Assembly: GCA_013399855.1 (NCBI GenBank)
Contig: VXAY01002085.1
Coordinates: forward strand, 1 to 64,000
Length of the DNA: 64,000 bases
From: Oxyruncus cristatus
Taxonomy: Eukaryota; Chordata; Aves; Passeriformes; Cotingidae
Reading direction: 5' to 3'
Below are positions 38,301-52,200 of the stretch, piece after piece; position 1 is the first letter of the stretch; every line of letters begins with the position of its first letter. The notes under the pieces are model-generated. The model searched no databases. It was not told the DNA's origin and saw only the letters and a list, made by a program, of their open reading frames with translations. Made by a program: the position numbers and the translations under genes.

Positions 38301-41300
38301 TAGAAATATAGTTCTGTTGAATGTCAAGGGAGACCTACTTTTCCCTTTCCTTTTCTCTGTATATGCATTGCTTGCAGCAGGAATATGATGACTTTTTAAT
38401 AGGATGTTGTTGTTTAGATAACTCATACAACTATGGGGTGAAAGAAAGGGAACAGAGTTTGGTTACTTTCAAGGTTTTTTTTGATTGACAAACAGAAAAA
38501 TATTGTACATTCATAGCATGAGAAAAAGGAAATAATAAATACAATCAATGCAGATGATTAATGCTCTTCACTGAGAGTTAACAATGACTTTTTCACAGGA
38601 TAAGTACTAGGTTGTCCTGTAACAACCGAGCTCTTTAAGATAGATGGAAATGTGCATTGAGTGCATGGGGGGAGTGGAAGCACCTAGGATGACATATGAC
38701 ACTGAGATTCTGAACTCCTTAAGCCAGAGCTGCCAAAAGCCCTTGGACCAAGTGCTTTCAGAGAAACAAAATTCCTGTCAGCATCAGCATTTTCCACCGC
38801 CAAAAGGTTGAAGGTTTGTAATAAATCTCGAAAAAAAGTTCTTTTTGCTCCCAGACACTTGAGGCTGTCACACTGCTCAGTTATAACATGGCCATTGAGA
38901 TAAAAAGAGCCACAAAAGTTCTGCACAGCAGCGTAGTGGCAAACAGTGCCTGACTGCACCATTACAAGTGGTGCTGCACAGAACAGCCAGAAAGCCACTG
39001 GGTTTAAAATGCTGCTGAATGTTGCTGTGACCCTTCCAAAACAGACTTGAAATTTACAGTCGATCAAGGTTGGTATTTTAGGAACAATGAGCTCTTTGAG
39101 CCTGGAATAGAATTAGTAGAGATGTAATAACCATGAATATCATTCTACCATTTCAGGCCTCAGTGGACCATTCAAACAGTGGCAAACCCGCAGGAGGATG
39201 TAGCAATTCTTTCCTGTCCCAAATCCTCTGGGGCAAAACACTACCCTGCAGCATTTTCTTGAACAGGAATGACAAGAGATATGACACTTTATAAAGTGCT
39301 GGCAAAGTGCAACCTTATGTGTGATCTCCTCTTAGGACCATTAGAGGTTTCTGGGCCTGTTACAAGACCAGGGTAGGAAGTAGATTCCAGAGAGCTGTTT
39401 TTGTTTTTTTTAAAATACATTTCAAAAGCAATAACCTTTAAAATGTTTTCCACAGCCTCCTTACTCTGACCTGTGAACAGGGGCAGTACGGGGCAGTAGT
39501 CTAACACCAGCATGAGCAAAGTGGTTAAAGGATTCAGATTCATGACCTATGAAATCCATGAAGCCTTGAGGAAAGCCTCTGTCCACAGAGAATTTCAGCT
39601 CATCCACAGGCTGTTTATCAACTTTATTTATCCCCTTTGATTTACACAGACAGAGGAATAAAGGATGGCTCAAATAAGAAGGACTGCAAAAGAGTTTGAA
39701 TTTTATTGGACTAAATTATCCCTAAAATGAATAAATATTTAAATGTGAGCAATCATATTGCAGCCACACACATTAGATGTTTATTGTCCAGTGCTGCCCT
39801 TGTTTTCACACCATTTTTCTTCTTTATTGTCCTTTCTAGCTGTTTGATGATGTTATTTTCAGTTCACTTCGTATGGCTCTTTTTTGCTGTTCACGAATTG
39901 CCAGAGAATAATGGGACAATTCTTCAGCAATTACACTGAAATGAGCACAACAATACCCTGGTTATGTTTCATATTTCAGTACAAATGAGCACTGCATGAC
40001 ATCTTTCCCTCAAATTTCCAATATATTAAACTTTAATAAAGTTATTATTCAATGTTAGGTAAGACTATTGACACCAATGAACTCCTTTTAATTTTTCAGT
40101 ATACAGTCCAGATGGGGCATCAATGCATTCTTCAGTCAGGATCTAAATCACAGAGGGGTTAGGGTGCTGACAACCAGTCTGCTCAAGCCATTCCTCCTGT
40201 TTTTTAATTCTGTGACTTTAGTGACAAAGCTGTCAAGTAGAAGCAACAACATGTGCTTGACTTGCACTCCTTGCTGAGTGCCCCGAAATTCAGTGATTGC
40301 AGGTCCTACTGGCATCTTCCTGCAGGTAAAGTTTGCAGTGCACAGCACCCATAACTGTTTTTCTGAGGTGACAGAAGCACATTTTGCAGCTGTCCTTTTC
40401 TTAAAAATCAGATTTTTTAAAATTCCTATACATAAGGAACAAAGCCTTCTGGGCTTGTATGTTTTAGTTCTTGTAAGACCTGGGCAAATCATTGGCTACC
40501 AGCAGCAAAGAACACAAGTCCTGTTTCTTTTAGGTATGTAAGAGAACTGAGATGCAGTCTTTCCTTTAGAAATTGGAGAGGGTTGGATATCCTTTCCTTT
40601 ATAAGGATATAAGTTGTATAACTTTATAGCTTAGCAGTCTTCCACAAAGTTTATGTTTTCTGCTCAGAAAAAACTGTTTCACTATATATCCTTATGGAAA
40701 GAACTACTTAAATAAAACAGTATCTTTTATTAAGAGACAAAATCCTGAAAACATCTGTCACATTGAGAAAAGTTCTGATTTCTTTTTCTTAAAATATTTG
40801 GTTCCATTCCTTGCCTTCAGCAATTGCCTATCACAGAGATAGAAATGGAGGTTGGAATCAAACAGGCAGAGTAGATAACTGAGTAAAAATGAAGTTGCTT
40901 CTTAAGCTCTGTCAACGTTATATAAAATCCATTGATTTATGATGCCAGCTTCTTGTGATAAGAACAGAATCCTCCCCTCACACAATCTCCCTTATAAAAC
41001 ACTGAATAAACTGTTTGGAGGCATCTATAATTGAAGGTGTAATCACCTAGTGCAACCACATGGCCTGAACTGAGTCTTTCTATTTGTGGCAGTTGTACGG
41101 GTTTTCCCAGGTAACTTATTTTGGAGTGAGAAGTTGTCTCCTCGCGGAGAAAAAGCATCTTAGTGGCCAAAGCTGATGTTTTGAATTCATCTTCTGGTTT
41201 CACCCTTCTTGCAGTTGTATCTGTTGAGGAATGCTTGTGCCTTGGACTTACTTGAGTTCGTGTAGATGTTATTATTAGATGCAAAGATCAAAATGCCTAA

Positions 41301-41975
41301 AAGGCTCCTGCATGTCTCCTAACTTAATTGGGTACTTATAAATCTTTAGGCTAAATTATTTAAAACTTCTTTTGGTCTCCACAATGGCATTTTGATGTCT
41401 TAGTCACTGAAATGATTTGAAAAATACTATTATTTCTTCCCATGTATTTTCTTTTTTTAAATTCCACTCCTTTTTTATTTTATTTTTTTCCATTTCCATT
41501 GTTAAACATGTTTTATGAGCTATTTTGGATGTTTCTGTCTCATGCTGAAATGTCCAGAAGTTTGTGTAAATACTGTATATTTTGGTGTCTAGATATCAAA
41601 TAACAAACTTGGGAAGCAGAGAGAAGCTCTGCCCTTCTGTCACTTGGGCACCTGAACTGTCTACTCAAAAACTCAGGAGTTGACAAGTTATTAGAAAGCT
41701 TTTAAATTTAATGCCTTTAAATATAAAACATTTAAATATAAAGCAATTAAATGTGGAGCTTTAATTTTTCAAGCTCTCATTTATTATGTCATATTATTTA
41801 ATTATCATAATACATACGAGCATACTTCATAATTTACTTTATAATTTGAGAGAAATGATGCTTGGTCTCCGAGATAGGGCACTAGATGTGGATCAAGAGA
41901 GTTAGGCTCTGTATGTCTCTTTGTGTCTCAGGCCTTCCTTTTTTGGGGACACTGGCATGGGGAGTGGGTGAAATT
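35333..41975. other. Unassigned sequence
   Basis: No gene or repeat family assigned. A 127-codon open frame lies on the minus strand at 38684-39067, but without splice signals or a recognised domain. T-rich tracts occur at about 37970-37980 and 41450-41490. Confidence 0.4.
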
Positions 41976-42204
41976 CATAGAATCACAGAGAGGTTTGGGT
42001 CAGAAAGGACCTTTAAAGAACATCCAGTTCAAACCCCTGCAATGAGCAGGGACATCTTCAACCAGACCAGGTTGCTCAAAGCCCCATGGGGGAACCCCAA
42101 TTTCTCTGGGAGACCTCTTCCAGTGCCTCAAAATAAAAAATGTCTTCCTTATATTTATTCTGAATCTACCCTATATTAGTTTAAAATTCCCACCTTTCTC
42201 TTGA
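41976..42204 (-). mobile_element. CR1 LINE, 5'-truncated
   Basis: On the plus strand it starts CATAGAATCACAGAGAGG and continues with GTCAGAAAGGACCTTTAAAG, CAAACCCCTGCAATGAGCAG, CCAGACCAGGTTGCTCAAAG, TCTTCCAGTGCCTC and TCTTCCTTATATTTATTCTG, losing similarity after TTTAAAATTCCCACC. This is the 3' end of a CR1 copy on the minus strand, more diverged than the one at 34370. The open frame crossing it is not a gene. Confidence 0.94.
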
Positions 42205-45200
42205 AATTGAATGAGATTTCTGGACTCTAAATTTCTAGCTAAGTAGACTCTGATTTATTGGATAAAGTAGTGAATTCAATGACATACCCAACTCAGACGG
42301 GCCATTTAAATTTGACGTAAACAGGGGAAAAAAGCACAGCACTGAAATGATCCAATAAAATGTGAGATGCTGATGTAGATACGGGTAATTCTTTAAGGGT
42401 TTCTCCCTCCCTTGATTTTACATTATTTTTCCCCAGTTAATCAAGTTTGCTATTAAAAAAATCAGATTCAAAGTGGGAAAATACCTACGTTCTTCAGTGC
42501 GTTTCTTGTCATTAGCCACAGCTGCTCTCCTACAGCCAGTTCTTCAGTGCTCTTGCACTGCCTCTGATCCATATTATTTCAGGTCAACTACTCCTGTAAC
42601 AATATGATCTTCCTGTTAGAAGAATATCTTGCTAGATAAGAGTTCTGTTGGTTCCTGGTTTATTTTTTGTTTGCTTGTTTGGTTTTTGTTTGGTTGGTTT
42701 TTTTTCCAAGAAACAAAGTGCCACGCGTTGGATTTATTTTGCGTGGCAAACTTTTAAACCTCCTCAGTATCTTCTGACCTGTCAAAGCAGAAAACTTCTC
42801 TTGAAGTGGGACAGATTTGCACTGATTAGATTTGTCATGTTATTTTCAGTTGAAGTTTGACTGTGTAGGAGTTACATAAAAAACAGTGAAAATCTCAGAT
42901 GTGAATTCAAACACTATTCCCTTGAATGCAGCTGCTAAAAAATCCCCATGGATACCGTTAGCCTTGCTTCTAGCACAGTAGTCACATTGCCATTCTTTCT
43001 GTGTGCTTAGGGAGAGTGAGTCAAACCATTTAATAGCTGTAAAGAAGCCTGAGAATTAAAAAGGTCCTTGGGTTATTTCATGCAATGAAGTATTCATTTT
43101 TTGAATCAGATTTGTCAGTACCAGTGGTACAGGTGATTAGCATATGCATCAGCATCACTGCAGAGCCATGCTTTCTTTAGACCACAGCACTTTTTGGAGA
43201 GATCCAGCTCTGACGGATACACTGAGCAGGGTCAAACCATTCCCTCTGAGTTGGTGGAAACAGCAGGGAGCATGAAGTAACAAGCCAATATTAAATGCCC
43301 CTGAAAATGACTGAGGATAGAACAACAATAGATGGACCTTAAAGACCTTGGTGTTTCTGTTAGCAAATGCAGCTGTTGCCAACTCTGACAGAATCACTGA
43401 CTTAGAGGTACAATCGGTGTTTGCTTCCAGAAAGCCTTGGCTTGTTAGATCTGCACTCTAGGTCACAGAAGAAAGGGAAAATGGTCTAAGAAGCTGCAAG
43501 CAAAAAGAGGGCCTGCATGTTTTTGACTATGACAAATTCATTTCCTAGTCACTTTGCTTCTTGATTAAACTACATAAACATTATATGAGCATTAAATAGC
43601 GACATTATTAAGGTAACTTGATTCAGCAGCAAGCCAGGTGTCCCCAGTTCTAAAGCTGGAAGGTTCAGCATTCACAGAAAAGCTTGTCGCCTTTCCTCCT
43701 TTCCCTCCAAAAGTGTTGGCTCTCATAAAGCAGAAATTACAGACGGTATAATGGAATGCCTTAACCATTTATTTGGTAAGCCCAGACATTAATGCAATAC
43801 TGTCTTAAAGATTAAAATAAGAGTCCCTTCCTGCTCCTGCAGTCCCCCCAGATCTTTTACCTGTCAACATTTTTCTTCAGTATAAGGCATGTATCTTTTG
43901 TCAGTGTGAGTGGTGCAGAGTCCAAGATCAGTAAATTTTTGTATGGTGAGCCCCATTTTGAGACTGATCCAGCTTCCATTTTCTCTGCCATAAATCAAGA
44001 GTAAATCAATGTGCGTTAGTAAGACTTGTCATACTGGATCCAAACTGGTGAAGCATGAAGAGAGTCAGGCTCCCTATGTCCTCTTTCTGGTGTGCATTCA
44101 CCCTGCTATTTCTGGACCCTTCATTGCTTGTGTTTGACAATGTCTTAAGCTTGTGAACATAATGGTCCAATATACTGTCATTTAGAATTGTCTCTACTAG
44201 ACTAGAAAAAGAAGGGTGCTCACTGATTCTAAGCTTTCTTTACTCTTTGTTTCTGCTTTTGGTTTTTGTTATTGAGTAGCCTTCACAGATCCAGCTTTCT
44301 TGAAAGTAAAGGAATTAAACTGTCAGCTAGTCTTTGCTTTAATGGATTGAGTTAGTGCCTTGTATCTGCATTTTTTTCTCTAGAAAATTCATCTTTCTGA
44401 AATGCTCTGTGATTTTTCTGAGAGTGCTTTGTAGCAAAAGCAGCTAGACATGGAGGACTATGGCATAGTACTTTGGCATAGTAGTTTTTTTTTTTACCTA
44501 TCTGGATAAGGAAGGTGCAGTGACAGTGAAATATTTGCTCCAGAATGAATGATCTCAGGTGCTTTCCTAGCAGTTTCAGCTAAGCTCTGAAGCAGGGATC
44601 TTGACAGAAGACTCTTGTAAACACCGGACAGTTTTGAAAACACGACTCCAGGGTGCCTGCTTTTGCCATTGTCCATCATTAAAATGTAAATGAGGGGGGG
44701 AAAGCATGTGAAAACTTTGCAGAACATACCATAAAGTCCAGCCTCACAGGGATGTTATTGTGTCTTCCACACCATAGATATTACGTGCGGTAAGGGCTGC
44801 AGAGGATTAGCAACCAAGTGCTTGTTAAACAGATCCATGTACATGTCACACAAGTAGAAAGGGCAAGCACATGCAATGGGGAGATGCTGAAGCAGCTGAA
44901 GCTGTGAATCTCCTGTAATTTGAAGCTAACTTTATCTAGCTAACTTCTAAAATCTGTCCTAACCTAAGCTTTTAGATAATTAAGTGAATATATGAGGATA
45001 TTTCTTCTACTGAGAAGAGATTGGAATATCTGTTCTGTTCAGTGTAAAAGTTCCCCATTGTTAATATCCCAATATTTTCCACTTAAATTGAGAATTCGGG
45101 GCTGTAGTGGATTCACATGCTGGGTCCTGTCAAACACTTCATTCCCTCTGTCATCCGCAAAAAACTTCAGAGCCGTGCCACCTATTCATAATACCATTTT

Positions 45201-46010
45201 TTTTCCCTTTTGCTTTCAGAGTGTTTTAGAGAAAGTTACTAAAGTGTCAGATTTTTCGTGTGTTTTGACCTACAGACACAAGTCATCATCAGTATTGACT
45301 GCCATAAGACAAGGACAAAGAGAGATGGAGGGAATTACTTTTAGTGCTGAAAAAGGAATGTAGTAAAAGTAATATAATGGAGCTGTGAAATTAGTTATTC
45401 AAAACAGAAAATCCACATATTAAGGTTGCCTGTGGACTTTTTAAAATATGGAAATAGCTGATATATGTGTTTTTCCCTATTCTGCCAGCCACTTTTTCAG
45501 AGCTCTTTTATGAGCTCTATGGTACCAGCACTCATGGCGACAGACTGCAAGGATCATTTCTGCATGTCATTCTAATAAAAAGTATTTTTCGGTAATGATA
45601 ACCATAACACATGGACAAGACATTTGTACAAACTTTGTTACTTTGTGAGGGTTATGTCATCATAAAAATGAGGGACATTCAACATTTCTGATTCCTGAAT
45701 GAACCAGGAGCAGTGGGGAAAAAAGGTGTTTCAGTGGTATTGCATGCTACGTCTGACCCTGGAAACTGCGGCTCCTTTCCAAGGTTGTTTTTAGGGTGGC
45801 AATATTGGATGCTATGTTGTCCTCTCTACCCTGAGGCATTTCAAGACTATACCTGCATTTCCTAACAGGGAGGTCTGTGTGGATTGCTTCCACTGTCTTT
45901 TGCTGTTGGTTCCACTGGTATAGGTTGTCAGCTGAAACACAGAAGTACAGAACATAGGTATTGATTTTTTGATGATCTATATGTTACAAAATTAATCCCA
46001 AGCTTATTTG
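42205..46010. other. Unassigned AT-rich sequence
   Basis: No gene or recognisable repeat. A 123-codon open frame at 44992-45363 has no splice or domain support. Confidence 0.4.
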
Positions 46011-46011
46011 T

Positions 46012-46050
<39 letters not shown>
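46011..46050. repeat. (TTTA)10 microsatellite
   Basis: Ten uninterrupted copies of the tetramer TTTA, preceded by an imperfect TTATTTG. Pure arrays of this length are usually variable between individuals. Confidence 0.97.
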
Positions 46051-48201
46051 GGTTGACAGACAAACACACATTTCTTATTTTCAGCATGAATCACTCTCCT
46101 TTTTTGTTCTACTCCCAACAGATTTTTCTGACAGCATCAATGTGATAAGAAGCAGAAAAGATGCAGAAGGACTCAGGTCATGCTTATTCCCTGATGCACT
46201 GCTACTTAGTTGCTTTTTAACACTAAATGTCTGATATCCATCATTCTATGAAAACTATGGGAAAAATTATAGTCTTCTGTGTCAGTAGGGGAAATACTTT
46301 GCATCTTCTAGGAGTGTGATTCTTCGGTTTTTCAAAAATGGAAAGCTTGACCTTTAATAATGACATCTTTTATTTGAGTTGCCCAGCCTATCTCGAGCTT
46401 ATCCTATTAATAGTGCAGTCAGCATTGAGATATCCTGTGTTAAATGAATATGGGAAACTTCCACTTGAGCAGAAATACTGTAAAGCAAATATTGTTAAGG
46501 ATCATTTGTTATGGAGAAAAGCTTATAGTAAGCACTCTGTAGCAGCTTAGCTTATTTTCCCCTTTTTCATGCTTTCATCTGAATTCTTTCCACTGAACTT
46601 TCTTGCTGAAGCTGAAAAACTTGTATGGCACAGACAATCTCACTTAAATTATACCTTGTAAGTGTCCCAGTCTAGTTTGTCTCAAATCTCCACTAAAGTG
46701 GCTGCCAGGACTTTCAAAAGTTAGTATGGTTGAAAAAATATTATTATGCCTGTCTATGGCATAGTACTTTGGGTATCTTTGAAATCATTTATAAAAGCTC
46801 TTTCATTGTGCCTTTGGAACTACTTGGAGGTGTTCTGTCAGAGTACAGATAGGCTTAATGACCTGGGTGTATGAGTTGACACAGGCAGGCAGCCGAAACA
46901 ACTCCCATCTGGAATGCAAAGAGTAAATTGATTTCCTTTACCTTGTTAACTGGAGGATCCTTGAAGCAACACCCAGGCAGAGGTGCACAAGCAGAAATGA
47001 AGGCATCATTAAAATCGGTCCATGCCAGAGGATCACTGGCTTGCTGTTCACGCAGGCTTATCAAGAGTTGGGCCCAATTACAAGGTCACTTAGGTGATTT
47101 ACAATCCTTCTCACCAGTTTTCTGCTTTTAACCCGTTCCTCCCAGCACTGGAGATCATTGAAACATCCCTGTCAGGTATTAACAATGAGTTCTCTCTTCA
47201 ATGGAGAGAACTGACGATAAAAGCTAATGGCTCCATTGAAATTAGTAGATTTTGTTTCAATAATCATTCTACAGGGCTCCATATGAGGGAAGTTACACTT
47301 TAAAAAAAAGAAGAATATAAAGAACAAAAAGTAGTTTTCAGCAGTTTATGCAGATTAATACAATGTTTGAGTGTAATCCTTGATTGCTGCTTAATGTTAG
47401 AACAGCAATACCATGGGAGCAAGGATAATCTACTTGAGCATTTAAGTTTTGTGAGGATACCAATAGCAATTAACATAATGACAAATTGGTGAAAAAGAAA
47501 TCACCATCCTCTTCTTTCAAAGCAAATTTATTTATCTGTGGTTTCTCCCCTCAGAAGTATGTCTGGGGTTTGCTTACATTTTGATAAAACTCAGGCCTAG
47601 TCTGTGTTTTGGTCTGCCTAAAGGTCTTGGAGAACTGAAATCGGCCATCTCTTGTTGCAGAACAAAGACCTCTCCCACACCTTATGGGTTTTTGACATCT
47701 CCCAACAGGATAAAGATAGTTGGTCTGGGTAAAATCTCCATGTAACTGTAGTAGGACAGGCTGGGAGCAGCCTTCCCACCTGTGTTGGGAAAGAGGAAGG
47801 CTGCAATCAAGTATTTTCCTCTTTCTTTTGAGCAGACAGTTGTCATGTCTCCTCACATTGTCATTTCAAAGGCCTGACACCAGTGAGGGTAGGCTTTTCA
47901 GTTCCCCTAAAAGGGGTTAAGAGAGCCCTGGAGAATGGGTACAGTCTGCAGCAACCTGTGAATTAAGCTGTATAAAAAGCTTGAAATTTACCAAACCATG
48001 GTAAATGTTATTTTTCAATTTAATAGGTGTGACTTGCTTACATTAATAGCCTTGATAAATGCACCAAACCACTAGTTAATTGCTTCCTTCATGACACTCA
48101 TAGCCAAGTTGACTTGTCAGAACAGAACAGGTGCTGAGATCAGTGGTGGCCACAATCCTGAGGCAGAAAATTTCCCCGAATAGGCTTATAGGATACTGCT
48201 C
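46051..48201. other. Unassigned sequence
   Basis: No gene or named repeat seen up to the left border of the solo LTR. The 46850-47070 and 47600-47900 parts have more GC than their neighbours. Confidence 0.4.
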
Positions 48202-49217
48202 TGTAGTGTATTTCTGTGGCTGGGTTTTGGGCAGGGGGGGCTACAGGGGTGGCTTCTGTTAGAAGCTGCTGGAAGCTTCCCCTGTCCCATGGAGCCAATG
48301 CCAGCCGGCTCCAGGATGGACTTCCTGCCACTGGCCAAGGCCAAGCCAATCAGGAGTAATGGTTATGTTCATAACATATTGAAGAACAGAAGGTTGTTGT
48401 GCAGAAAGAATTCCGGGTGGGGAAGAGCAGAGTGGGAACATGGTAACAACAGTGCAGACACCAAAGTCAGTGCAGAAGGAGGGGCAGGAGGTGCTCCAGC
48501 TGCCCCTGCAGCCCATGGGGGACCATCGGGGTGTAGAGACCCCCCTGCAGCCCATGGAGGAGCCCATGCTGGAGCAGGTGGATGCATGAAGGAGGCTGTG
48601 ACCCTGTGGGAGGCCCAAGATGGAGCAGGGTCCTGCCGCGGACCTCCAGCCTGTGGAGAGGGAAGCCCACGCTGGAGCAGGTTTTTCCCGGGCAGGTCTT
48701 GTGGTCCCTGTGGGGGATCCATGTCAGTACAGCTCGTCTGTGAAGGACTGCACCCCATGGAGGAGTGACCCATGGGACAGCACTTTGGGAAGAACTGCTG
48801 CCTGAGGGATGGACTCACACTGGAGAGGTCCATCAAGGACTGTCTCCCGTGGGAGGGACCACACGGGAGCAGGGGAAGGGCTCCTCTTCCTGAGCAACGG
48901 CAGAAACAACAACTGACTGTAACCCCCATTCCCCATCCCTCTGCACTGCTGGGGGGGAGGAGGGAGAATATGGAAGGAAGGATTATTTTATTTCTCACTC
49001 TTTGGCTCTTATCCTGTTAGTAATAAATTTAAGTACTATCCCCACTTTGAGTCTGTTTTGCCCGTGAAGGTAATCAGTAACTGACCTCTCCCAGCTCTTA
49101 TCTCTACTCATGAATCCTTTGCTGGTTTTTTTCTCTCTCCACTGTCCAGTTGCAGAGGGAGAGTGAGAAAGTGGCTTTAGTGGGTACCTGGCACTTGGCC
49201 AGGGTCAACCCACTACA
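48202..49217 (+). mobile_element. Solo ERVL-type LTR with 5-bp target duplication
   Basis: A complete 1016-bp LTR runs from TGTAGTG at 48202 to CCACTACA at 49217, with inverted terminal TG...CA. It is flanked by a perfect 5-bp direct repeat, TGCTC, at 48197-48201 and 49218-49222; a 5-bp duplication is the hallmark of the ERVL/class III group. U3 is GC-rich and holds repeated motifs such as CTGCAGCCCATGG (twice) and GCTGGAGCAGG. The polyadenylation signal AATAAA lies at 49022-49027, followed by GAGTCTGTTTTGCCCGTGA, typical of the end of the avian ERVL LTRs. No internal retroviral sequence is present, so the provirus was lost by recombination between its two LTRs. The frames of 159 codons (plus) and 209 codons (minus) here are by-products of U3 repeats. 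Confidence 0.95.
49019..49060 (+). terminator. LTR polyadenylation region
   Basis: AATAAA at 49022-49027 inside the solo LTR, with a T/G-rich stretch (TGAGTCTGTTTTGCCCGTG) shortly after. It could still end transcripts entering from the left on the plus strand; that role is inferred. Confidence 0.6.
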
Positions 49218-52200
49218 TGCTCCTTTTTGCAAAGTGAGACCAATATCCGTTCCCTTCCTTATGGTGCTGAAGAGACAGCAAACCCCCTGCACTGTCAGGT
49301 CTGTTCAACAGCCTACATCAGTAGCAACATTTTGAGTCTGGAAGAGGGGGAAAGACCTTAGGCCTAATACTCCCCTTCCCTTGTGCAACAGAATTCCTGT
49401 CAAAAGCAGCAGGCTCAGGAATTGTTTAGAATTTTTTGATCCAGCAAGGAATCTGGAATGTGCTTGGGGGTCCATTTGGAGAAAGGCATCTGTCAAGCAA
49501 AGATTGGAGCATTTGCCTTGCGGGTAAAGAGTTTGAACAGGTCACAGAAAAGCTGCATTCTCCATCCCCATTCCCATTTATTTTAAATATATTTGATCCT
49601 GCTGTGCATGAGACCTCAAATCTATAAACAAGAACAAATGCTCTTAGACTCTTACTTTTCCTGAGAGTAAGCTTTGGGACTTAGATGGATTGAATTGACA
49701 GAGGGTTTTATTCAGGATAGCTCAGTATGAGATTCAGTTCTCAGATTAATGATTTAATTTCAATGAAGGACGTAGAAGACCTTTTAAAGTGTCTGTTCAG
49801 GCTCATAGGTAGCAATAGGTCAAAGTACTCTCAGGGCACTTTTCTAAACAACCCCTCCATGGTTTAAATTAAACCATTATGTTGTGAACTGGAGGTACTA
49901 TTACAAACCCTCATATTATATGGTAAGGAGCCTTCAGACTTGCTCCCTAGTGACAAAATTAACTTCAGAAAAACCCAAGAATCATGAAAGGACATCAGAG
50001 TGGGAGCTCTGGGTGGAGGCAGTGTCAAAGAGAAAGAAAAGTAAGAACAAGCATTGTACTTTGATTAAACTTTTCTTCCCCTGCAGCGTGGAGGGCATAT
50101 TGTGAAAAGAACATCTCTGTAGGTGGGTTTTTTTTTGTCCTGCAAGCTCTCACAGCCTGTGTTTAAAAATACCAGCTTTTACTTTAGGCAAAAGAAGAAG
50201 CATTTGTACTATTAAAGAAGATGAGTAAAAACGGTTGCTAGCAGAACAGATTTGAGCCGTATCACAGCAATGCAGCATCTGGTTTAAGTATAATATTTAA
50301 TCTGCTGGCTGTGTTAGTGGAGCTGCCTTCTGTAGTAAAATGCTTGAGCACTTGCTTTAAATCTCAGAGATCCCAGGGTGGTTTGAGCAGCAACGTATTC
50401 CATAATTAATTGCATGTGTAATGCAGTCCATTTGGGAGGTCTGTGATTACTTGCCTGTATGTTCTTGAAGACATTACAATATCAATAGACTACTAATTTT
50501 AATTAAAACTTTGAAATGTCTGTCGGTTAAAATATTCATTATTATCACTTGATTATGTTGTTTTGTAATCTTCTGCACTCTCTTCATTGCTGATTATCCA
50601 GACTATACAAAAGTGTGACAGTTCAAAGCACATACCTCCTCTATAAGGGCAATGGTCTTCAAAGATATATTTTAATTTTGTTTTTGCCAAGAGACAAAAT
50701 AACCTCTCCCTCCTCAAAATACTTTGAGTCTCTGAAACATGTGGACAACCCCACCATCTGTCATGCCCTCAGTCCTACAGTTCAACTGATCTTTGTGCTG
50801 ACTGAAGTGTAAGGCAGTGGTTTGCTCACCTGTCTTTTATCTCTAGACTTTTTTTGTTTAGATCCACCTGATAGAGATGAGACTGAAATGCTCATATATC
50901 CCAAGCAGCCCCAGTCCATGTCACCGCTTGCGGTCACAGTCCAAGAAGGATGTGGGAGGGCTAGAGCACAGAAATTAAACCTTAGGAAACACTGCATATG
51001 TGGGTTTCAATCTACACCTCTTCTAAGAATCCCATAAGGTAAAATAAACAAATATTTATATTGTCAACATTGATGATCAAAGGTAGAACAATAGAAATTG
51101 GCTTGATCAGGGATTTCTCAAATCACAGTATTCCTTTGCAAAGAGATAAAGAGAGAAAACATTCTGGGTATATGTGCACTCAACCCTGCTTCTGCTGATG
51201 AATGGCAAAATAGCTGTCTCCAACTTTGTGCATAAAAGAGTTGAAATCTTTTAGGGGATATCTAATTGTTCCACTGTATATGCTTGACTGTATTTTTTCA
51301 AGAAGCAAGGATTCACCTAAGTTGCAGTGACAATAATTGATAACTCAGTTTCATATTATTTTCCTTTAAGAATGTTCTAATCTAGCATAAAATAAACATC
51401 AAACTCTCAGGCTGTCAGTAAAAGTATATAATTTTTGTAATCTGAAATTCCACCTTTTCTTAAACAAAGTATCTTTGATTTAAGCCAGTACTTGTGCATC
51501 CATTTTTTTTTTCTATCAGTGGTCCAAAGCCTCATTTCCCAAAAACTCTCCAACTCCTTCTTTTGGATTTCTTTTTGCCTCAAAGAATCCTTCTCTCAAA
51601 CTGTCTCTGTTGGCATGGACAAGAAAGTTTAACTGAGTTCTGTCCAATCATCAAAAAGTATTTTAGAAAACTACCCTCTCATTCAACTAGAGTCATGAGA
51701 AGTTTTTGAAGAAGCTTGTAGGCTATAACTAGCCAGAATATCGTGCTTCATGGACATTGTATAACAGATCCTGGGCATCTAGAAAACCACATGAAAATAA
51801 AACTTCAACATAAATGGAGTGAGAAAAAGGTTTTGAATAACTGCTGCCAGTAAATAGTAGCTCCTTTGGAAGGAAGAATGACCTCAAGAACAGAAAGAAA
51901 ATGTGCTGATGCTCTCACACCATAGAAGGTAAGAATCAGTTTGTCAGCACTACAGAAGATTCTCTAGCAGCTGATATTTTTATATACCATATAAAAATAA
52001 CTACACTGTTTCTTTGTCTCATCAGTAATTTTATTGCTTTAATTGTAATCATCTTGATAGGAGTTATTTCCTCAGTGACCTGTGAAACAAAATATTAGGA
52101 AGATGGTTTTGCAGCCTATTAAAGAGATAATTTGAAAAGAATTATCCACTGCAACAGCTATGACATATAATATTCATAGACTCAGCAACTATCAGGCCTT

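Noticed and set aside
48289..48998. Open frames of 159 (plus) and 209 (minus) codons
   Set aside because: They lie wholly inside the solo LTR and arise from its GC-rich internal repeats; Pro/Gly/Ser-rich and overlapping on both strands.
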